This document shows, in pieces, positions 1-10,006 of a DNA stretch of 64,000 nt. Each line of letters opens with the position of its first letter. Position 1 is the stretch's first letter. The notes under the pieces are model-generated. The model was given only the letters and a program-made list of their open reading frames with translations, searched no databases and was not told the origin of the DNA. This DNA is from Gryllotalpicola daejeonensis. GTDB lineage: Bacteria; Actinomycetota; Actinomycetes; Actinomycetales; Microbacteriaceae. The DNA lies in assembly GCF_039538145.1 (NCBI RefSeq), contig NZ_BAABBV010000001.1:682001-746000 (forward strand). Reading direction: 5' to 3'. Made by a program: the position numbers and the translations under genes.

Positions 1-285
1 CGCGTGGCGGTCAAGACCCGCTCGACCGCGCGCGACGACGTCGCCCGCGAGCTCAACGCGCGCGTGTTCGCCGCGGCGCGCGAGGCGGGCGTGACCGTGC
101 CGGCGCTGTCGAACCCGATTCTGAGCGGCTTCGAGAGCGTGGCGTCGGTGAACGGCGCTCACCCGCCGCGCACCCGGCCGATCCCGCCGGTGCAGGCCGA
201 GGCGCCCAAGCCGAAGAAGCGCAGCGTGCGCCGCAAGCCGACGGGCGGACCGCCCCAGGTGAACCCGCCGGAGGAGGAGCTGTGA
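1..285 (+). CDS. C-terminal part of a probable mechanosensitive (MscS-type) channel
   Basis: The gene is cut by the left edge; about 94 residues remain. The visible part is a short cytoplasmic segment followed by a Pro/Lys/Arg-rich tail (PKPKKRSVRRK) with no membrane segment. The phrase LNARVFAAAREAGVTVP resembles the end of the MscS beta/alpha C-terminal domain, and related actinobacteria carry an MscS gene just before the globin gene, so the MscS call is an inference from the tail and the neighbour. The stop overlaps the globin start by 4 bp (GTGA), implying translational coupling. Confidence 0.45.
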   Translation, partial: RVAVKTRSTARDDVARELNARVFAAAREAGVTVPALSNPILSGFESVASVNGAHPPRTRPIPPVQAEAPKPKKRSVRRKPTGGPPQVNPPEEEL

Positions 286-686
286 CGATCGAGCAGGAGC
301 CGGCCGACCCCGCCACGTTCTACGAGCAGATCGGCGGCTCGGCGACGTTCGCCCGGCTCGCGCATGCCTTCTACCAGGGCGTCGCCGGCGACGAGGTGCT
401 GAAGCCGATGTACCCCGAGGAAGACCTGGGGCCGGCCGAAGAGCGCCTGCGCCTGTTCCTCGAGCAGTACTGGGGCGGACCGACGACCTACTCCCAGCAG
501 CGAGGCCACCCGCGTCTGCGGCTGCGGCACCAGCCCTTCAAGGTGAACCCCGAAGCGCGCGACCGGTGGCTCGCGCACATGCGCGCCGCCGTCGACTCGC
601 TCGGGCTGTCGCCGTTGCACGAGGCGACACTCTGGGCCTACCTCGAGCGCGCCGCCCACGCGATGGTGAATACTTTCGAGGCGTGA
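282..686 (+). CDS. glbO: Group II truncated haemoglobin (trHbO/GlbO type)
   Basis: The 134-residue protein has a 2-on-2 globin fold and is probably a soluble haem protein for O2/NO/peroxide chemistry. The match to mycobacterial GlbO is close: AEERLRLFLEQYWGGP, then GHPRLRLRH with proximal His83. Tyr31 (B10), Tyr44 (CD1) and Trp96 (G8) line the distal pocket as in trHbO. It starts at GTG, overlapping the upstream stop by 4 bp, and its own stop overlaps the next GTG by 4 bp. The three genes therefore form one tightly coupled operon. Confidence 0.95.
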   Translation: MTIEQEPADPATFYEQIGGSATFARLAHAFYQGVAGDEVLKPMYPEEDLGPAEERLRLFLEQYWGGPTTYSQQRGHPRLRLRHQPFKVNPEARDRWLAHMRAAVDSLGLSPLHEATLWAYLERAAHAMVNTFEA

Positions 687-2359
687 CTTCTGTGAGGGCA
701 ACGGGGCCCGATGCTGAGAACACCGACGCGATCGTCGTCGGCCACGGGCTCGCGGGGCTCGTCGCCGCCTGCGAGCTGCTCGAGGCGGGCAAGCGCGTCA
801 CGATCGTCGACCAGGAGCCGGTGCAGGCGCTCGGCGGCCAGGCGTTCTGGTCGTTCGGCGGCCTGTTCCTCGTCGACACCCCCGAGCAGCGCCGCCTCGG
901 CGTGCACGATTCGCTCGAGCTCGCGCGCCAGGACTGGTTCGGGTCTGCCGCATTCGACCGCGACAGCGACGAGTGGGGCAGAAGGTGGGCGGATGCCTAC
1001 CTCGAGTTCGCCGCCGGTGAGAAGCGCGCCTGGCTGCGCTCGAAGGGCATCCGCATCTTCCCGCTGGTCGGCTGGGCCGAGCGCGGCGGTGGCTCGGCGG
1101 GCGGTCACGGCAACTCCGTGCCGCGTTTCCACATCGCCTGGGGCACCGGCCCGGGCGTGCTGCAGCCCTTCGCCGACCGCGTGAAGACCGCGGCCGCTGC
1201 CGGGCGCGTCGTGTTCCGCCACCGGCACCGGGTCGACGAGCTCATCGTCGAGAGCGGTGCGGTGGCAGGCATCCGCGGTGCTGTGCTCGCCGATGACGAC
1301 GTCGCACGCGGGAAGTCCTCGAATCGCGAGGTCGTGGCGGACTTCGAGCTGCGTGGCGACGCCGTGATACTCGCCACCGGCGGCATCGGCGGCAACCACG
1401 AGCTGGTGCGGAAGGCGTGGCCGGAGCGCCTCGGTACTCCCCCGGCGACGATGATCTCCGGCGTGCCGGCGCACGTCGACGGCCGCATGCTCGAGATCGC
1501 CGCCGCGGCCGGCGCGCGGCTCGTGAACACCGACCGCATGTGGCACTACACCGAGGGCATCGTCAACTGGGACCCGATCTGGCCGATGCACGGCATCCGC
1601 ATTCTGCCTGGCCCGTCGTCGATGTGGTTCGATGCGGTGGGGCGCCGGCTGCCCGCGCCGAACTTCCCCGGCTACGACACGCTCGCGACGCTCGAGCACA
1701 TCCAGAAGACGGGCTACGACCACACCTGGTTCGTGCTCACGCAGAAGATCATCGAGAAGGAGTTCGCCCTCTCGGGCAGCGAGCAGAACCCCGACCTCAC
1801 CGAGAAGGACTGGGGCCGGGTGCTGCGCCGGGTCACGCCCGGCGCGCCCGCGCCCGTCGAGGCGTTCAAGCAGCACGGCGAGGACTTCGTGGTTGCCGAC
1901 ACGCTGCCCGAGCTGTTCCAGGGGATGCTGGCGAAGACGGATGCCCCGCTCGACACCGCCCTCATCGAGAAGCAGCTCACCGAGCGCGACCGTGAGCTCG
2001 CGAACCCCTACAGCAAGGACCCGCAGCTCGCCGGCATCCGCAATGCCCGCACGTTCCTGGGCGACCGGCTGGGGCGCGTCGCCACGCCGCACCGCATCCT
2101 CGACCCGAAGGCGGGGCCCCTGATCGCCGTCAAGCTGCACATCCTGACGCGCAAGAGCCTCGGTGGCATCCAGACCGATTTGTCGGCGCGCGTGCTCCGG
2201 GCTGATGGTCGGCCGCTGCCCGGGCTCTACGCGGCCGGCGAGGTGGCCGGCTTCGGCGGCGGCGGAGTGCACGGCTATCGCGCGCTCGAGGGGACTTTCC
2301 TCGGCGGGTGCCTCTTCAGCGGGCGCATCGCGGGGCGCGCCGTCGCGGCGGCGCTGTAG
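683..2359 (+). CDS. FAD-binding dehydrogenase, fumarate reductase/KsdD-like
   Basis: 558 residues. The N-terminal dinucleotide-binding motif is VVGHGLAGLVAACELLEAG, followed by the acidic strand end VTIVDQE. The C-terminal FAD-contact segment has GLYAAGEVAGFGGGGVHG and ALEGTFLGGCLFSGRIAG. This matches the FAD_binding_2 family (flavoprotein dehydrogenases related to ketosteroid 1-dehydrogenase and fumarate reductase flavoprotein). The substrate is unknown. The GTG at 683 was chosen because it overlaps the globin stop by 4 bp (GTGA) and puts the Rossmann motif close to the N terminus; the open frame extends upstream inside the globin gene but has no support there. Confidence 0.9.
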   Translation: MTSVRATGPDAENTDAIVVGHGLAGLVAACELLEAGKRVTIVDQEPVQALGGQAFWSFGGLFLVDTPEQRRLGVHDSLELARQDWFGSAAFDRDSDEWGRRWADAYLEFAAGEKRAWLRSKGIRIFPLVGWAERGGGSAGGHGNSVPRFHIAWGTGPGVLQPFADRVKTAAAAGRVVFRHRHRVDELIVESGAVAGIRGAVLADDDVARGKSSNREVVADFELRGDAVILATGGIGGNHELVRKAWPERLGTPPATMISGVPAHVDGRMLEIAAAAGARLVNTDRMWHYTEGIVNWDPIWPMHGIRILPGPSSMWFDAVGRRLPAPNFPGYDTLATLEHIQKTGYDHTWFVLTQKIIEKEFALSGSEQNPDLTEKDWGRVLRRVTPGAPAPVEAFKQHGEDFVVADTLPELFQGMLAKTDAPLDTALIEKQLTERDRELANPYSKDPQLAGIRNARTFLGDRLGRVATPHRILDPKAGPLIAVKLHILTRKSLGGIQTDLSARVLRADGRPLPGLYAAGEVAGFGGGGVHGYRALEGTFLGGCLFSGRIAGRAVAAAL

Positions 2360-2363
2360 ACGC

Positions 2364-3020
2364 TCAGCCGCGCAGCGACCACGCCGCGCGCTTCACGAGC
2401 ACGTGCCCGCGGCGCATCGAGAGCCTCGTCCACGGGCCGGTCTCGAAGATCGCGATCTCTTCGCCCGCATCGCCGAGGAAGCCCAGCGAATCGGCCGCGA
2501 ACGCGACGCCCGCGGCGACGTCGCCCAGCTCGTCGATCGGAGCGCCCCACACCGAGCCGCGCACCCGCCACACCAGCTGCTCGCCTGTGCCCTCCGGGAT
2601 CGCCCGGGCGACCTCGGCGATGCCGTCTGCGGCGACGCGCTGCAGCAGTGAGGCATCCGTCTGACCCACGCGCTGCCAGCCGCCTCTGGGTGGCGAGATG
2701 CCCGCCCACGTGACGGTCGAGACCTCGAGCGGCAGCCGGATCTCGCCAGGCTCGGCCCGCGCCAGCCTGTCGAGCAGGGAACGCGTCGGCACGACCGCGT
2801 CGAACTCGACCTCGGGGGAAGTGCGGAAGGTGCGCAGGCCGAGCACCGTCGGCGTCTGGTCGAGCAGGCCGTGCGGGTACAGCACCGCCGTGTAGGCAGC
2901 GAGGACACCTGCAGAGGCGACGAGGCGCACCGATCCGTTTTCGACACGCCCGGCGCGCCCGAGATAGGTCTGCAGGTCGGAGACGGCAAGGGCGTCGTCG
3001 AGCGAGAAAGTCGAACTCAT
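2364..3020 (-). CDS. Conserved actinobacterial protein of unknown function
   Basis: 218 residues from ATG at 3020, or 220 from GTG at 3026. No signal peptide, membrane segment or recognisable catalytic motif is visible. The sequence mixes beta-rich stretches and ends in SMRRGHVLVKRAAWSLRG. It is convergent with the FAD dehydrogenase (4 bp between the stops) and divergent from tesB, with only 23 bp between the starts, so its promoter and the tesB promoter overlap. The function cannot be inferred. Confidence 0.75.
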   Translation of the reverse strand: MSSTFSLDDALAVSDLQTYLGRAGRVENGSVRLVASAGVLAAYTAVLYPHGLLDQTPTVLGLRTFRTSPEVEFDAVVPTRSLLDRLARAEPGEIRLPLEVSTVTWAGISPPRGGWQRVGQTDASLLQRVAADGIAEVARAIPEGTGEQLVWRVRGSVWGAPIDELGDVAAGVAFAADSLGFLGDAGEEIAIFETGPWTRLSMRRGHVLVKRAAWSLRG

Positions 3021-3030
3021 GGGCACTGAA

Positions 3031-3036
3031 TAGACT
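3031..3036 (+). promoter_or_regulatory. -10 element (TAGACT) of a probable leaderless tesB transcript
   Basis: TAGACT ends 7 nt before the tesB ATG, so transcription should start at or next to the start codon. No Shine-Dalgarno sequence is present. The same arrangement recurs at many genes in this window. Confidence 0.55.
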
Positions 3037-3043
3037 ACGAGAC

Positions 3044-3931
3044 ATGGACCCGGTCTCCGCGATGCTGCAGGCTCTGGATCTCACCGACACGGGTGCGCGC
3101 ACCAACGAAGACATCTTCACGGCGCCGAGCCAGTGGATGCCCATGGGGCGGGTCTTCGGCGGGCAGGTGCTCGCGCAGTCGATCATCGCCGCGTCGCGCA
3201 CGATGCCCGACGACCGCATGATCCACTCGCTGCACGGCTACTTCCTGCGCCCCGGCGACGTGAAGCTCGGGGTGACGCTCGGCGTCGACCGCATCCACGA
3301 CGGGCGCTCGTTCTCGACCAGGCGCGTGCAGACGTTCCAGGCCGGCGTGCCGATCATGTCGCTGATCGCGTCGTTCCAGGTGGAGCAGGGCGGCGTCGAC
3401 CACCAGGTCGACATGCCAGACGACGTGCCGGAGCCCGAGTCGCTGCCGACCGTCAGTGAGCACCTCGCCGGCATCCAGCACCCGGCCGCCCACTTCTGGA
3501 CGGAGGCGCGCGCCTTCGACATCCGCTACATCGACGCGCCCGTCTATCTGCCGGTGGACGACTCGGGCGAGCGGACGCCCCACCAGGCCGTCTGGCTCAA
3601 GGCGAAGAGCACCCTGCCCGACGACCCGGTACTGCACCGGGCCGCGATGGCCTATGCGAGCGACTACACGATCCTCGAGCCGGTGCTGCGGCGCCACGGC
3701 GTCGCGTGGGCCACGCCTGGCATCAAGATGGCGAGCCTCGACCACGCCATGTGGTGGCACCGGCCGGCGCGCGCCGACGAGTGGCTGCTCTACGTCGAAG
3801 ACGCCCCCAGCGCGCAGGGAGGCCGAGGGCTCGCGCACGCCCGCATCTACCGGCAGGACGGCGCGCTGGCCGCGACTGTCGCGCAGGAGGGCATGCTGCG
3901 CGTTCCCGAGCAGCACACAGCCCACGAATAG
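3044..3931 (+). CDS. tesB: Acyl-CoA thioesterase II
   Basis: 295 residues with a double hotdog fold that hydrolyses acyl-CoA to free fatty acid and CoA in the cytoplasm. The N-terminal hotdog has RVFGGQVLAQSIIAA, SLHGYFLRPGD and DGRSFSTRRVQ, all typical of TesB. The C-terminal hotdog has MAYASDYTILEPVLRRHG, SLDHAMWWHRP and ARIYRQDGALAATVAQEG, with the Asp and Gln expected for catalysis. Length matches the family. The ATG sits 7 nt after a TAGACT hexamer. Confidence 0.95.
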   Translation: MDPVSAMLQALDLTDTGARTNEDIFTAPSQWMPMGRVFGGQVLAQSIIAASRTMPDDRMIHSLHGYFLRPGDVKLGVTLGVDRIHDGRSFSTRRVQTFQAGVPIMSLIASFQVEQGGVDHQVDMPDDVPEPESLPTVSEHLAGIQHPAAHFWTEARAFDIRYIDAPVYLPVDDSGERTPHQAVWLKAKSTLPDDPVLHRAAMAYASDYTILEPVLRRHGVAWATPGIKMASLDHAMWWHRPARADEWLLYVEDAPSAQGGRGLAHARIYRQDGALAATVAQEGMLRVPEQHTAHE

Positions 3932-3953
3932 CCGCCCGACCGAGGATCAGCAC

Positions 3954-4397
3954 ATGAGCCAGCTCACCCGCCGCGCAGCCCTCTCTCTTACTGCCGCAGG
4001 TGCGGCCGCCGTCTCTCTGGCGGCTTGCTCGCCCACGAACGGGCAGGCGCCGGGCGACACCGGCGGTGCGGTGACGCCGACGAAGGATGCCACCGGGAAG
4101 CTCTCCGTCGCCGCGTCCAAGGTGCCGGTCGGCGGCTCTGTCGTGGTGCAGACCGGGTCCCAGTCGGACCCGGCCGTCGCGCTCGCCCAGCCGAAGTCGG
4201 GCCAGTTCGTCGCACACACGGCCGTGTGTACCCACCAGGGATGCGTCGTCGCGGCCGCCGGCGCCGAGCTGCACTGCCCCTGTCACGGCTCGAAGTTCGA
4301 CGCCTTCACGGGCAAGGCGATCCACGGCCCGGCGTCGCTGCCGCTCGACGAGGTCACGGTCACGGTGAACGGCGACAACCTCGAGTTCGGCGCGTAG
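3954..4397 (+). CDS. Exported Rieske [2Fe-2S] lipoprotein
   Basis: 147 residues. The N terminus has a twin-arginine-like RR followed by a hydrophobic stretch and the lipobox LAAC at about residues 21-24, predicting Tat export and lipid anchoring. The Rieske cluster motifs are CTHQGC and CPCHGS, giving the two Cys/two His ligands plus the disulfide cysteines. It is a small stand-alone ferredoxin-like subunit; its redox partner is not in the window. The start is the ATG 22 bp after tesB, although an open frame extends further upstream within tesB. Confidence 0.92.
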   Translation: MSQLTRRAALSLTAAGAAAVSLAACSPTNGQAPGDTGGAVTPTKDATGKLSVAASKVPVGGSVVVQTGSQSDPAVALAQPKSGQFVAHTAVCTHQGCVVAAAGAELHCPCHGSKFDAFTGKAIHGPASLPLDEVTVTVNGDNLEFGA

Positions 4398-4400
4398 CCA

Positions 4401-4778
4401 CTAGCCCAGGTACGCCGTCAGGCGGATCGAGATGAGGATGCCGGGCAGCACCGCACCGAGCTTCGCCGCGTAGCGGGCGGGCGGGTCGTGCGGGAAGCAC
4501 CGCGCGTACTCCTCGTTCATGCCGGCGAAGTCGTCGGGGTCGACGAGCAGAATGCCCACCTCGACCACGTCGTCGAGGGTGCCGCCCGCAGCGCGCACGA
4601 CCGCCTCGCAGTTCTTGAGCGCCTGCCGGGTCTGCTCTTGGATGGTCGGACCCGCAACGACGCCTCGGGCCGGGTCGACACCGACCAGGCCCGAGACATA
4701 CAGGAATCCCCCGGCCTTGACGGCCTGGCTGTACAGCGGCGACGCCGGCGCTTCCGGCGTGCTGATTACCTCGCGCAT
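4401..4778 (-). CDS. RidA/YjgF/YER057c-family deaminase
   Basis: 125 residues. RidA proteins hydrolyse reactive enamine/imine intermediates released by PLP enzymes. Family features seen are an N-terminal SPLYSQAVKAGGFLYVSG, the central TRQALKNCEAVVRAAGG, VVEVGILLVD, and the C-terminal ARYAAKLGAVLPGILISIRLT. In canonical RidA the Arg is in a PARSxVEV segment; here PARYAAKLG keeps the Arg. The ATG at 4778 gives the usual family length; the open frame further upstream lies within the next gene. It is convergent with the Rieske gene. Confidence 0.9.
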   Translation of the reverse strand: MREVISTPEAPASPLYSQAVKAGGFLYVSGLVGVDPARGVVAGPTIQEQTRQALKNCEAVVRAAGGTLDDVVEVGILLVDPDDFAGMNEEYARCFPHDPPARYAAKLGAVLPGILISIRLTAYLG

Positions 4779-4810
4779 GCGGCCATGGTGCTCCCGGCCG
4801 CCGCGGGTGT

Positions 4811-5355
4811 CTAGCGCGAGGTGGATCCGCGCCGGAACTGCAGCGGCTCGCCGACGTAGGGCTCCCACGCAGCGCGCTCGTCGGGGCCGATCCGGCGTGG
4901 CCGGCCGGTCTCGGCATCCACCAGCACGAGCGTCGTCGCAGCACGCGCGTACAGCACGCGCTCCTTCGCGGTTACCGGCGAGTAGATCTCGTAGTACATG
5001 TCGAGACTCGCGCCGCCGATGCGCCCGATCCACAGCTGCAGGTCGAGCGGCGAGCGAAGGAACGGGATCTGCGCCAGGTACTCGATCTCCTGATGCGCGA
5101 GCACGGTCAGCGTGCCCTCGCCCGGCTTCGACTTGAGCACCGCCGTGTCCGCGAACGGGCCCGGATCGACGTGGCCCTCTTCGTCGGGGTCGCCTGCCCA
5201 GAAGGCCTGCACACGCGCGTCTTCGAAGAAGCGCAGCATGGCGACGTTGTTGACGTGGCCGTACGCGTCGAGGTCACTGAAGCGCATGACCGTGGGGACA
5301 TGAATGCGACGGGATGCCGCAGCTGCGGCATCCGTCACCGTTGCGTCCTCAGCCA

Positions 5356-5356
<1 letters not shown>
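4811..5356 (-). CDS. 4-hydroxybenzoyl-CoA-type (YbgC-like) acyl-CoA thioesterase
   Basis: 181 residues with a single hotdog fold. The FSDLDAYGHVNNVAMLRFFEDAR segment carries the catalytic Asp (D at SDLDAYGHVN) and the HVN loop characteristic of the 4-HBT family. The start ATG overlaps the ettA stop by one base (TGATG on the minus strand), so it is the second gene of an ettA operon. The physiological acyl-CoA is unknown. Confidence 0.9.
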
Positions 5357-7038
<1,682 letters not shown>

Positions 7039-7136
7039 GTCGTTTACACGCTCTCTCTTCGCTTCACGTTCCAACGTCCAAGCCTACCGATCATGTGCGC
7101 CGGCAATTTCGGGCGCTACTGCGCCACACTCGTGCT

Positions 7137-7622
7137 GTGGCTTTCGACCGAGACAAGAACTACGCATGCCTGTCCGTGTCATTAGAGGACCCCGCGATCA
7201 GCGTCGAGGAGATCGTTCGGGTGCTTCAGCGCACACCTGACGAAACGCGGCGCCTTGGGGAACAATCCACTCCAAACGGACCAGCTTCGAAATGGAACTC
7301 CGTTAGCTATTTCCTCGGTAACTCTGACGAGCAGCCGCTCAACCTTCAGCTCGGCGAGGCCGTGATGAAACTCGGCAACGAACTAGCAGACCGGCTGTCC
7401 CTGCTCGCGCAGCGCGGCGCGAGCGTCAGCGTCCAGTACGTTCAATCCGTCCACGGTGATGCCGACACCGCCGCCAAGGGCATTTGGCTGGAGTCAGGCG
7501 CTATTGCCTGGCTCGCGCGCGCTCAGGCATCCCTCGACATAGACCAGTATTTCTACGCCGACGAATCAACAACCGATCGCTTCGAGAGTTCACCTTCGCA
7601 AACAGCGCCATTGTTGAAATAG
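7137..7622 (+). CDS. DUF4279-type protein
   Basis: 161 residues from GTG at 7137 (6 nt after CACACT). The pattern of an N-terminal ISVEEIVRVLQRTPDETRRLGE, a central Trp/Tyr strand (SKWNSVSYF), a helical middle (LGEAVMKLGNELADRLSLL) and the SGAIAWLARAQASLDIDQYFYAD end fits DUF4279, a small cytoplasmic family of unknown function often found near toxin/immunity genes. Base composition is visibly less GC-rich than its neighbours, with codons such as AAC, ATT and TTC more common, which suggests horizontal acquisition between ettA and the next gene. Confidence 0.7.
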   Translation: MAFDRDKNYACLSVSLEDPAISVEEIVRVLQRTPDETRRLGEQSTPNGPASKWNSVSYFLGNSDEQPLNLQLGEAVMKLGNELADRLSLLAQRGASVSVQYVQSVHGDADTAAKGIWLESGAIAWLARAQASLDIDQYFYADESTTDRFESSPSQTAPLLK

Positions 7623-7717
7623 GTGTGGCTAGATGTAGTCAGCCACGTTGATCGACTCTAAAGGGCTGGCGCGCCCGGCACTCAGCCGACGGCCGGGATG
7701 CCGCGCCCGCGACGTGT

Positions 7718-8107
7718 CTACTCGGTCGCGAGCTGCGCCAGCGCCCAAGCGGCATCGTCTCGCCCCAGCGCCCACTCCACAGCGACATCTTCTGAACGCA
7801 ACTCAAGGACCACGGGCGATGGCGGCCCGACCCAGAACACGTCGCTCAACGTCAAGGGTTGCTCACGGACGCTCGCATGCTGCACGCGCAGCCCCGTCAG
7901 CTCGAAGCGGATCGCACCCTTCATAGGCGCAACCGCCATGGTCCGCCAACGACCAGACAGCCCGGCAACCGTGCCTTCTTTGACGCGAAGGCTGCTGAGC
8001 GCCTTGCCGTCCTCACGAGCCAGCCGAGCACGCCGCTTCCACGCAGCATTGAAGAATGCGTTCTCTGCGACGCCGTCTACCAGCCCCGAGATGATGTCAT
8101 CGATCAT
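7718..8107 (-). CDS. Small conserved protein, possibly DUF2550-like
   Basis: 129 residues from ATG at 8107. The core KEGTVAGLSGRWRTMAVAP followed by a beta-rich stretch and VELRSEDVAVEWALG weakly resembles the soluble part of DUF2550, but the N-terminal membrane helix of that family is missing here. It ends 17 bp before the start of the downstream lipoprotein region on the same strand order. Function unknown; the DUF assignment is tentative. Confidence 0.6.
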   Translation of the reverse strand: MIDDIISGLVDGVAENAFFNAAWKRRARLAREDGKALSSLRVKEGTVAGLSGRWRTMAVAPMKGAIRFELTGLRVQHASVREQPLTLSDVFWVGPPSPVVLELRSEDVAVEWALGRDDAAWALAQLATE

Positions 8108-8124
8108 TCTTGAATCTCGATCAC

Positions 8125-8610
8125 TCAGCCGACGGGCGGGATGCCGCCGATGAGGCAGCCGCCCGAGGCGAGCACCGGCGTGATCGTCGAGTGGTAGCCG
8201 TCGACCGCACTGCCCCACTGGCCGACCAGGCAGTCGGCGCCGACCTTGACGCCGACCATGATCGAGCCCGGCTGCAGGTCGGCCGAGGTCTTGCTTGCCG
8301 TGATCTGGGTGGCGTTCATCGGGAAGCCCGCCGACTTGAGGGACGCGGCGACCGCCGAGCCGCTCGCCTTCGCATTCTTCGCGACGACGCGCGTGATCGC
8401 CGCGTCGAACGCAGCCCGGTTTGACGCGGCGGTGCCCTTCGCGTCGAAGGTGGTCGCACCCGTGCCCGAGTCTCCGCCTGTCGACGGCTCCTCGGACCAC
8501 GACGTCTGCGTGGGCGCCGCACCCTGCGGAGCTGCGGCCGCGGTGCAGCCGGCCAGCGTGAGGGCGAGCACGGCAGAGGCACCGACGACTGCCACGCGAC
8601 CGAACTGCAC
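8125..8610 (-). CDS. Secreted lipoprotein of unknown function (possibly DUF6993)
   Basis: 161 residues. The N terminus has a lipoprotein signal peptide: basic start, hydrophobic core VVGASAVLALTLAGC, and lipobox LAGC with Cys22. A Ser/Thr/Gly/Pro-rich linker follows, then a folded domain with two further Cys residues (DCLVGQW and GGCLIGG) that could form a disulfide on the outer face. It starts at GTG with a strong purine-rich ribosome site (GAGGGGGAG). The arrangement resembles an actinobacterial lipoprotein family (DUF6993); that name is recalled, not verified. Confidence 0.75.
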   Translation of the reverse strand: MQFGRVAVVGASAVLALTLAGCTAAAAPQGAAPTQTSWSEEPSTGGDSGTGATTFDAKGTAASNRAAFDAAITRVVAKNAKASGSAVAASLKSAGFPMNATQITASKTSADLQPGSIMVGVKVGADCLVGQWGSAVDGYHSTITPVLASGGCLIGGIPPVG

Positions 8611-8670
8611 GACTCCCCCTCACACGCCGGCCGGGCGGCCGACTGAGGTCGAGTCTAGACACCGCGCCTC

Positions 8671-9243
8671 TCAGAACGGCGGTGTCGCCGCGACCGGCTC
8701 GTCGAGCACCTCGCCCGTCTCGTCGTCGAACTCGACCAGCGCGAGGCCGGCCGGCTCGCCGGCATCCGCCACGGTCGCCGACCCGAGCTGCATGGCGCCC
8801 CAGTCGCTGCCGACGGACTGCTCATCGGGCGGCGTCTGCTCGTCTTCGACGGGCTGCGCACCGTCGTCCTTCCCGCCGCTCGGCTTGCCATTGTTCTTGG
8901 CGAACCCGACCGCCTTGCCCCAGCGGAAGTCGTGGCCGATGCCGTCTGCCTCGATCTCGACGTCAAGCCCGGACTTGTCACCCGCGCTCCACTCGCTGAC
9001 CTTCAGCCGACCGGTCACGATGATCGGGTCGCCCTTGTTGATGCTCGCGAACGCGTTGGTCGCGAGCTCACGGAAGCAGCTGATGCTGAACCAGCTCGTC
9101 GGGCCGTTCTCCCACGCGCCGGTGGCGCGGTTGAAGCGGCGCTCTGACGACCCGAGCCGGAAGCTCGAGATGCTCAGACCGTTGACGATCACGAACTTGG
9201 GCTGGGTCGCGGCGAAGCCGCGCACGGTGATGCTCGAACTCAT
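8671..9243 (-). CDS. ssb: Single-stranded DNA-binding protein paralogue
   Basis: 190 residues. The N-terminal OB fold is recognisable: SSITVRGFAATQPKFV, ISSFRLGSSERRFN, TSWFSISCFRELATNAFASINKGDPIIVTGRLKVSEW. The C-terminal half is a low-complexity acidic linker. It ends EPVAATPPF rather than the canonical acidic DDDIPF-type tip that recruits SSB partners, although PPF and nearby acidic residues are kept. The ATG at 9243 has a strong ribosome site AAGGAGG at the right distance. It is probably a secondary SSB, not the replicative one next to rpsF. Confidence 0.85.
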   Translation of the reverse strand: MSSSITVRGFAATQPKFVIVNGLSISSFRLGSSERRFNRATGAWENGPTSWFSISCFRELATNAFASINKGDPIIVTGRLKVSEWSAGDKSGLDVEIEADGIGHDFRWGKAVGFAKNNGKPSGGKDDGAQPVEDEQTPPDEQSVGSDWGAMQLGSATVADAGEPAGLALVEFDDETGEVLDEPVAATPPF

Positions 9244-9323
9244 TGCGGAACCTCCTTGATCGGCGCCGAAGCGGCGCGGTTCCACGAGTGTGACCGGGGA
9301 AGGCATCCCCGCGAACGACGAAA

Positions 9324-9358
9324 CCCCCGGATCGGGGATGACTCCGCCGATCCGGGGG
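9324..9358 (-). terminator. Terminator hairpin downstream of msrA
   Basis: A perfect 12-bp inverted repeat (CCCCCGGATCGG / CCGATCCGGGGG) with an 11-nt loop lies 24 bp after the msrA stop. On the minus strand it is followed by TTTCGTCGTT. It separates msrA from the downstream ssb gene. Confidence 0.8.
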
Positions 9359-9382
9359 CTGTGCTGGGGAAGAGCCCCAGAA

Positions 9383-9910
9383 CTACGCGACGCGCACGTA
9401 CTCGCCGAATGCCTTCCGCACCTTGTTCACCTTCGGCACGGCGACCGCCAGGCAGTAGCCCTGGCCGGGGTTCTTCGCGAAGAAGTCCTGGTGGTAGTCC
9501 TCGGCGCGATAGAACTCGCCGAGCGGCTCAAGAGTCGTGACCACTCCCCCGCCCCAGATGTCGTTCGCGCGCGCGATGGCCTCTTCGAAGAGCTTCTTCT
9601 GCTCGTCGTCCGCATAGAACATCGCCGAGCGGTACTGCGTGCCGACGTCGGCGCCCTGCCGGTTCAGCTGGCGCGGATCGTGCAGCGTGAAGAACGCGTC
9701 GAGGATGATGGATGCCGGGATCTCGGTCTCGTCGAAGGTGACGGCGACCGCCTCGGCGTGATTGGTCGTTCCGGTGCACACGAGCTCGTAGCTCGGGTTC
9801 GCGACCGAGCCGCCGGTGTAGCCGCTGATGACGTCGCTGACACCGCGAAGCGTGCGATAGACCGCGTCGAGACACCAGAAGCAACCGCCCGCGAGGACGA
9901 AGGTCTGCAT
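9383..9910 (-). CDS. msrA: Peptide methionine-(S)-S-oxide reductase MsrA
   Basis: 175 residues. It repairs oxidised methionine in proteins. The active-site motif GGCFWCLDAVYR lies at residues 8-19 with catalytic Cys10, and YTGG, NHAEAV, YRSAMFY and AEDYHQDF are further family signatures. Length is normal for a stand-alone MsrA; the resolving cysteine is probably the one in GQGYCLAV near the C terminus. The ATG is preceded by AAAGGGG. Confidence 0.96.
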   Translation of the reverse strand: MQTFVLAGGCFWCLDAVYRTLRGVSDVISGYTGGSVANPSYELVCTGTTNHAEAVAVTFDETEIPASIILDAFFTLHDPRQLNRQGADVGTQYRSAMFYADDEQKKLFEEAIARANDIWGGGVVTTLEPLGEFYRAEDYHQDFFAKNPGQGYCLAVAVPKVNKVRKAFGEYVRVA

Positions 9911-10006
9911 GGGGACCCCTTTCGTGAAGTCATGTCCATGCTCTCAAACGACGGCACGCCGCAGATCGTTCCCGAGCGGCGACAGCGCTCGTCGTACTCT
10001 CACCGC

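Noticed and set aside
566..683. Upstream extension of the FAD dehydrogenase
   Set aside because: It overlaps the globin coding sequence in another frame with basic low-complexity residues; GTG 683 has the GTGA coupling.
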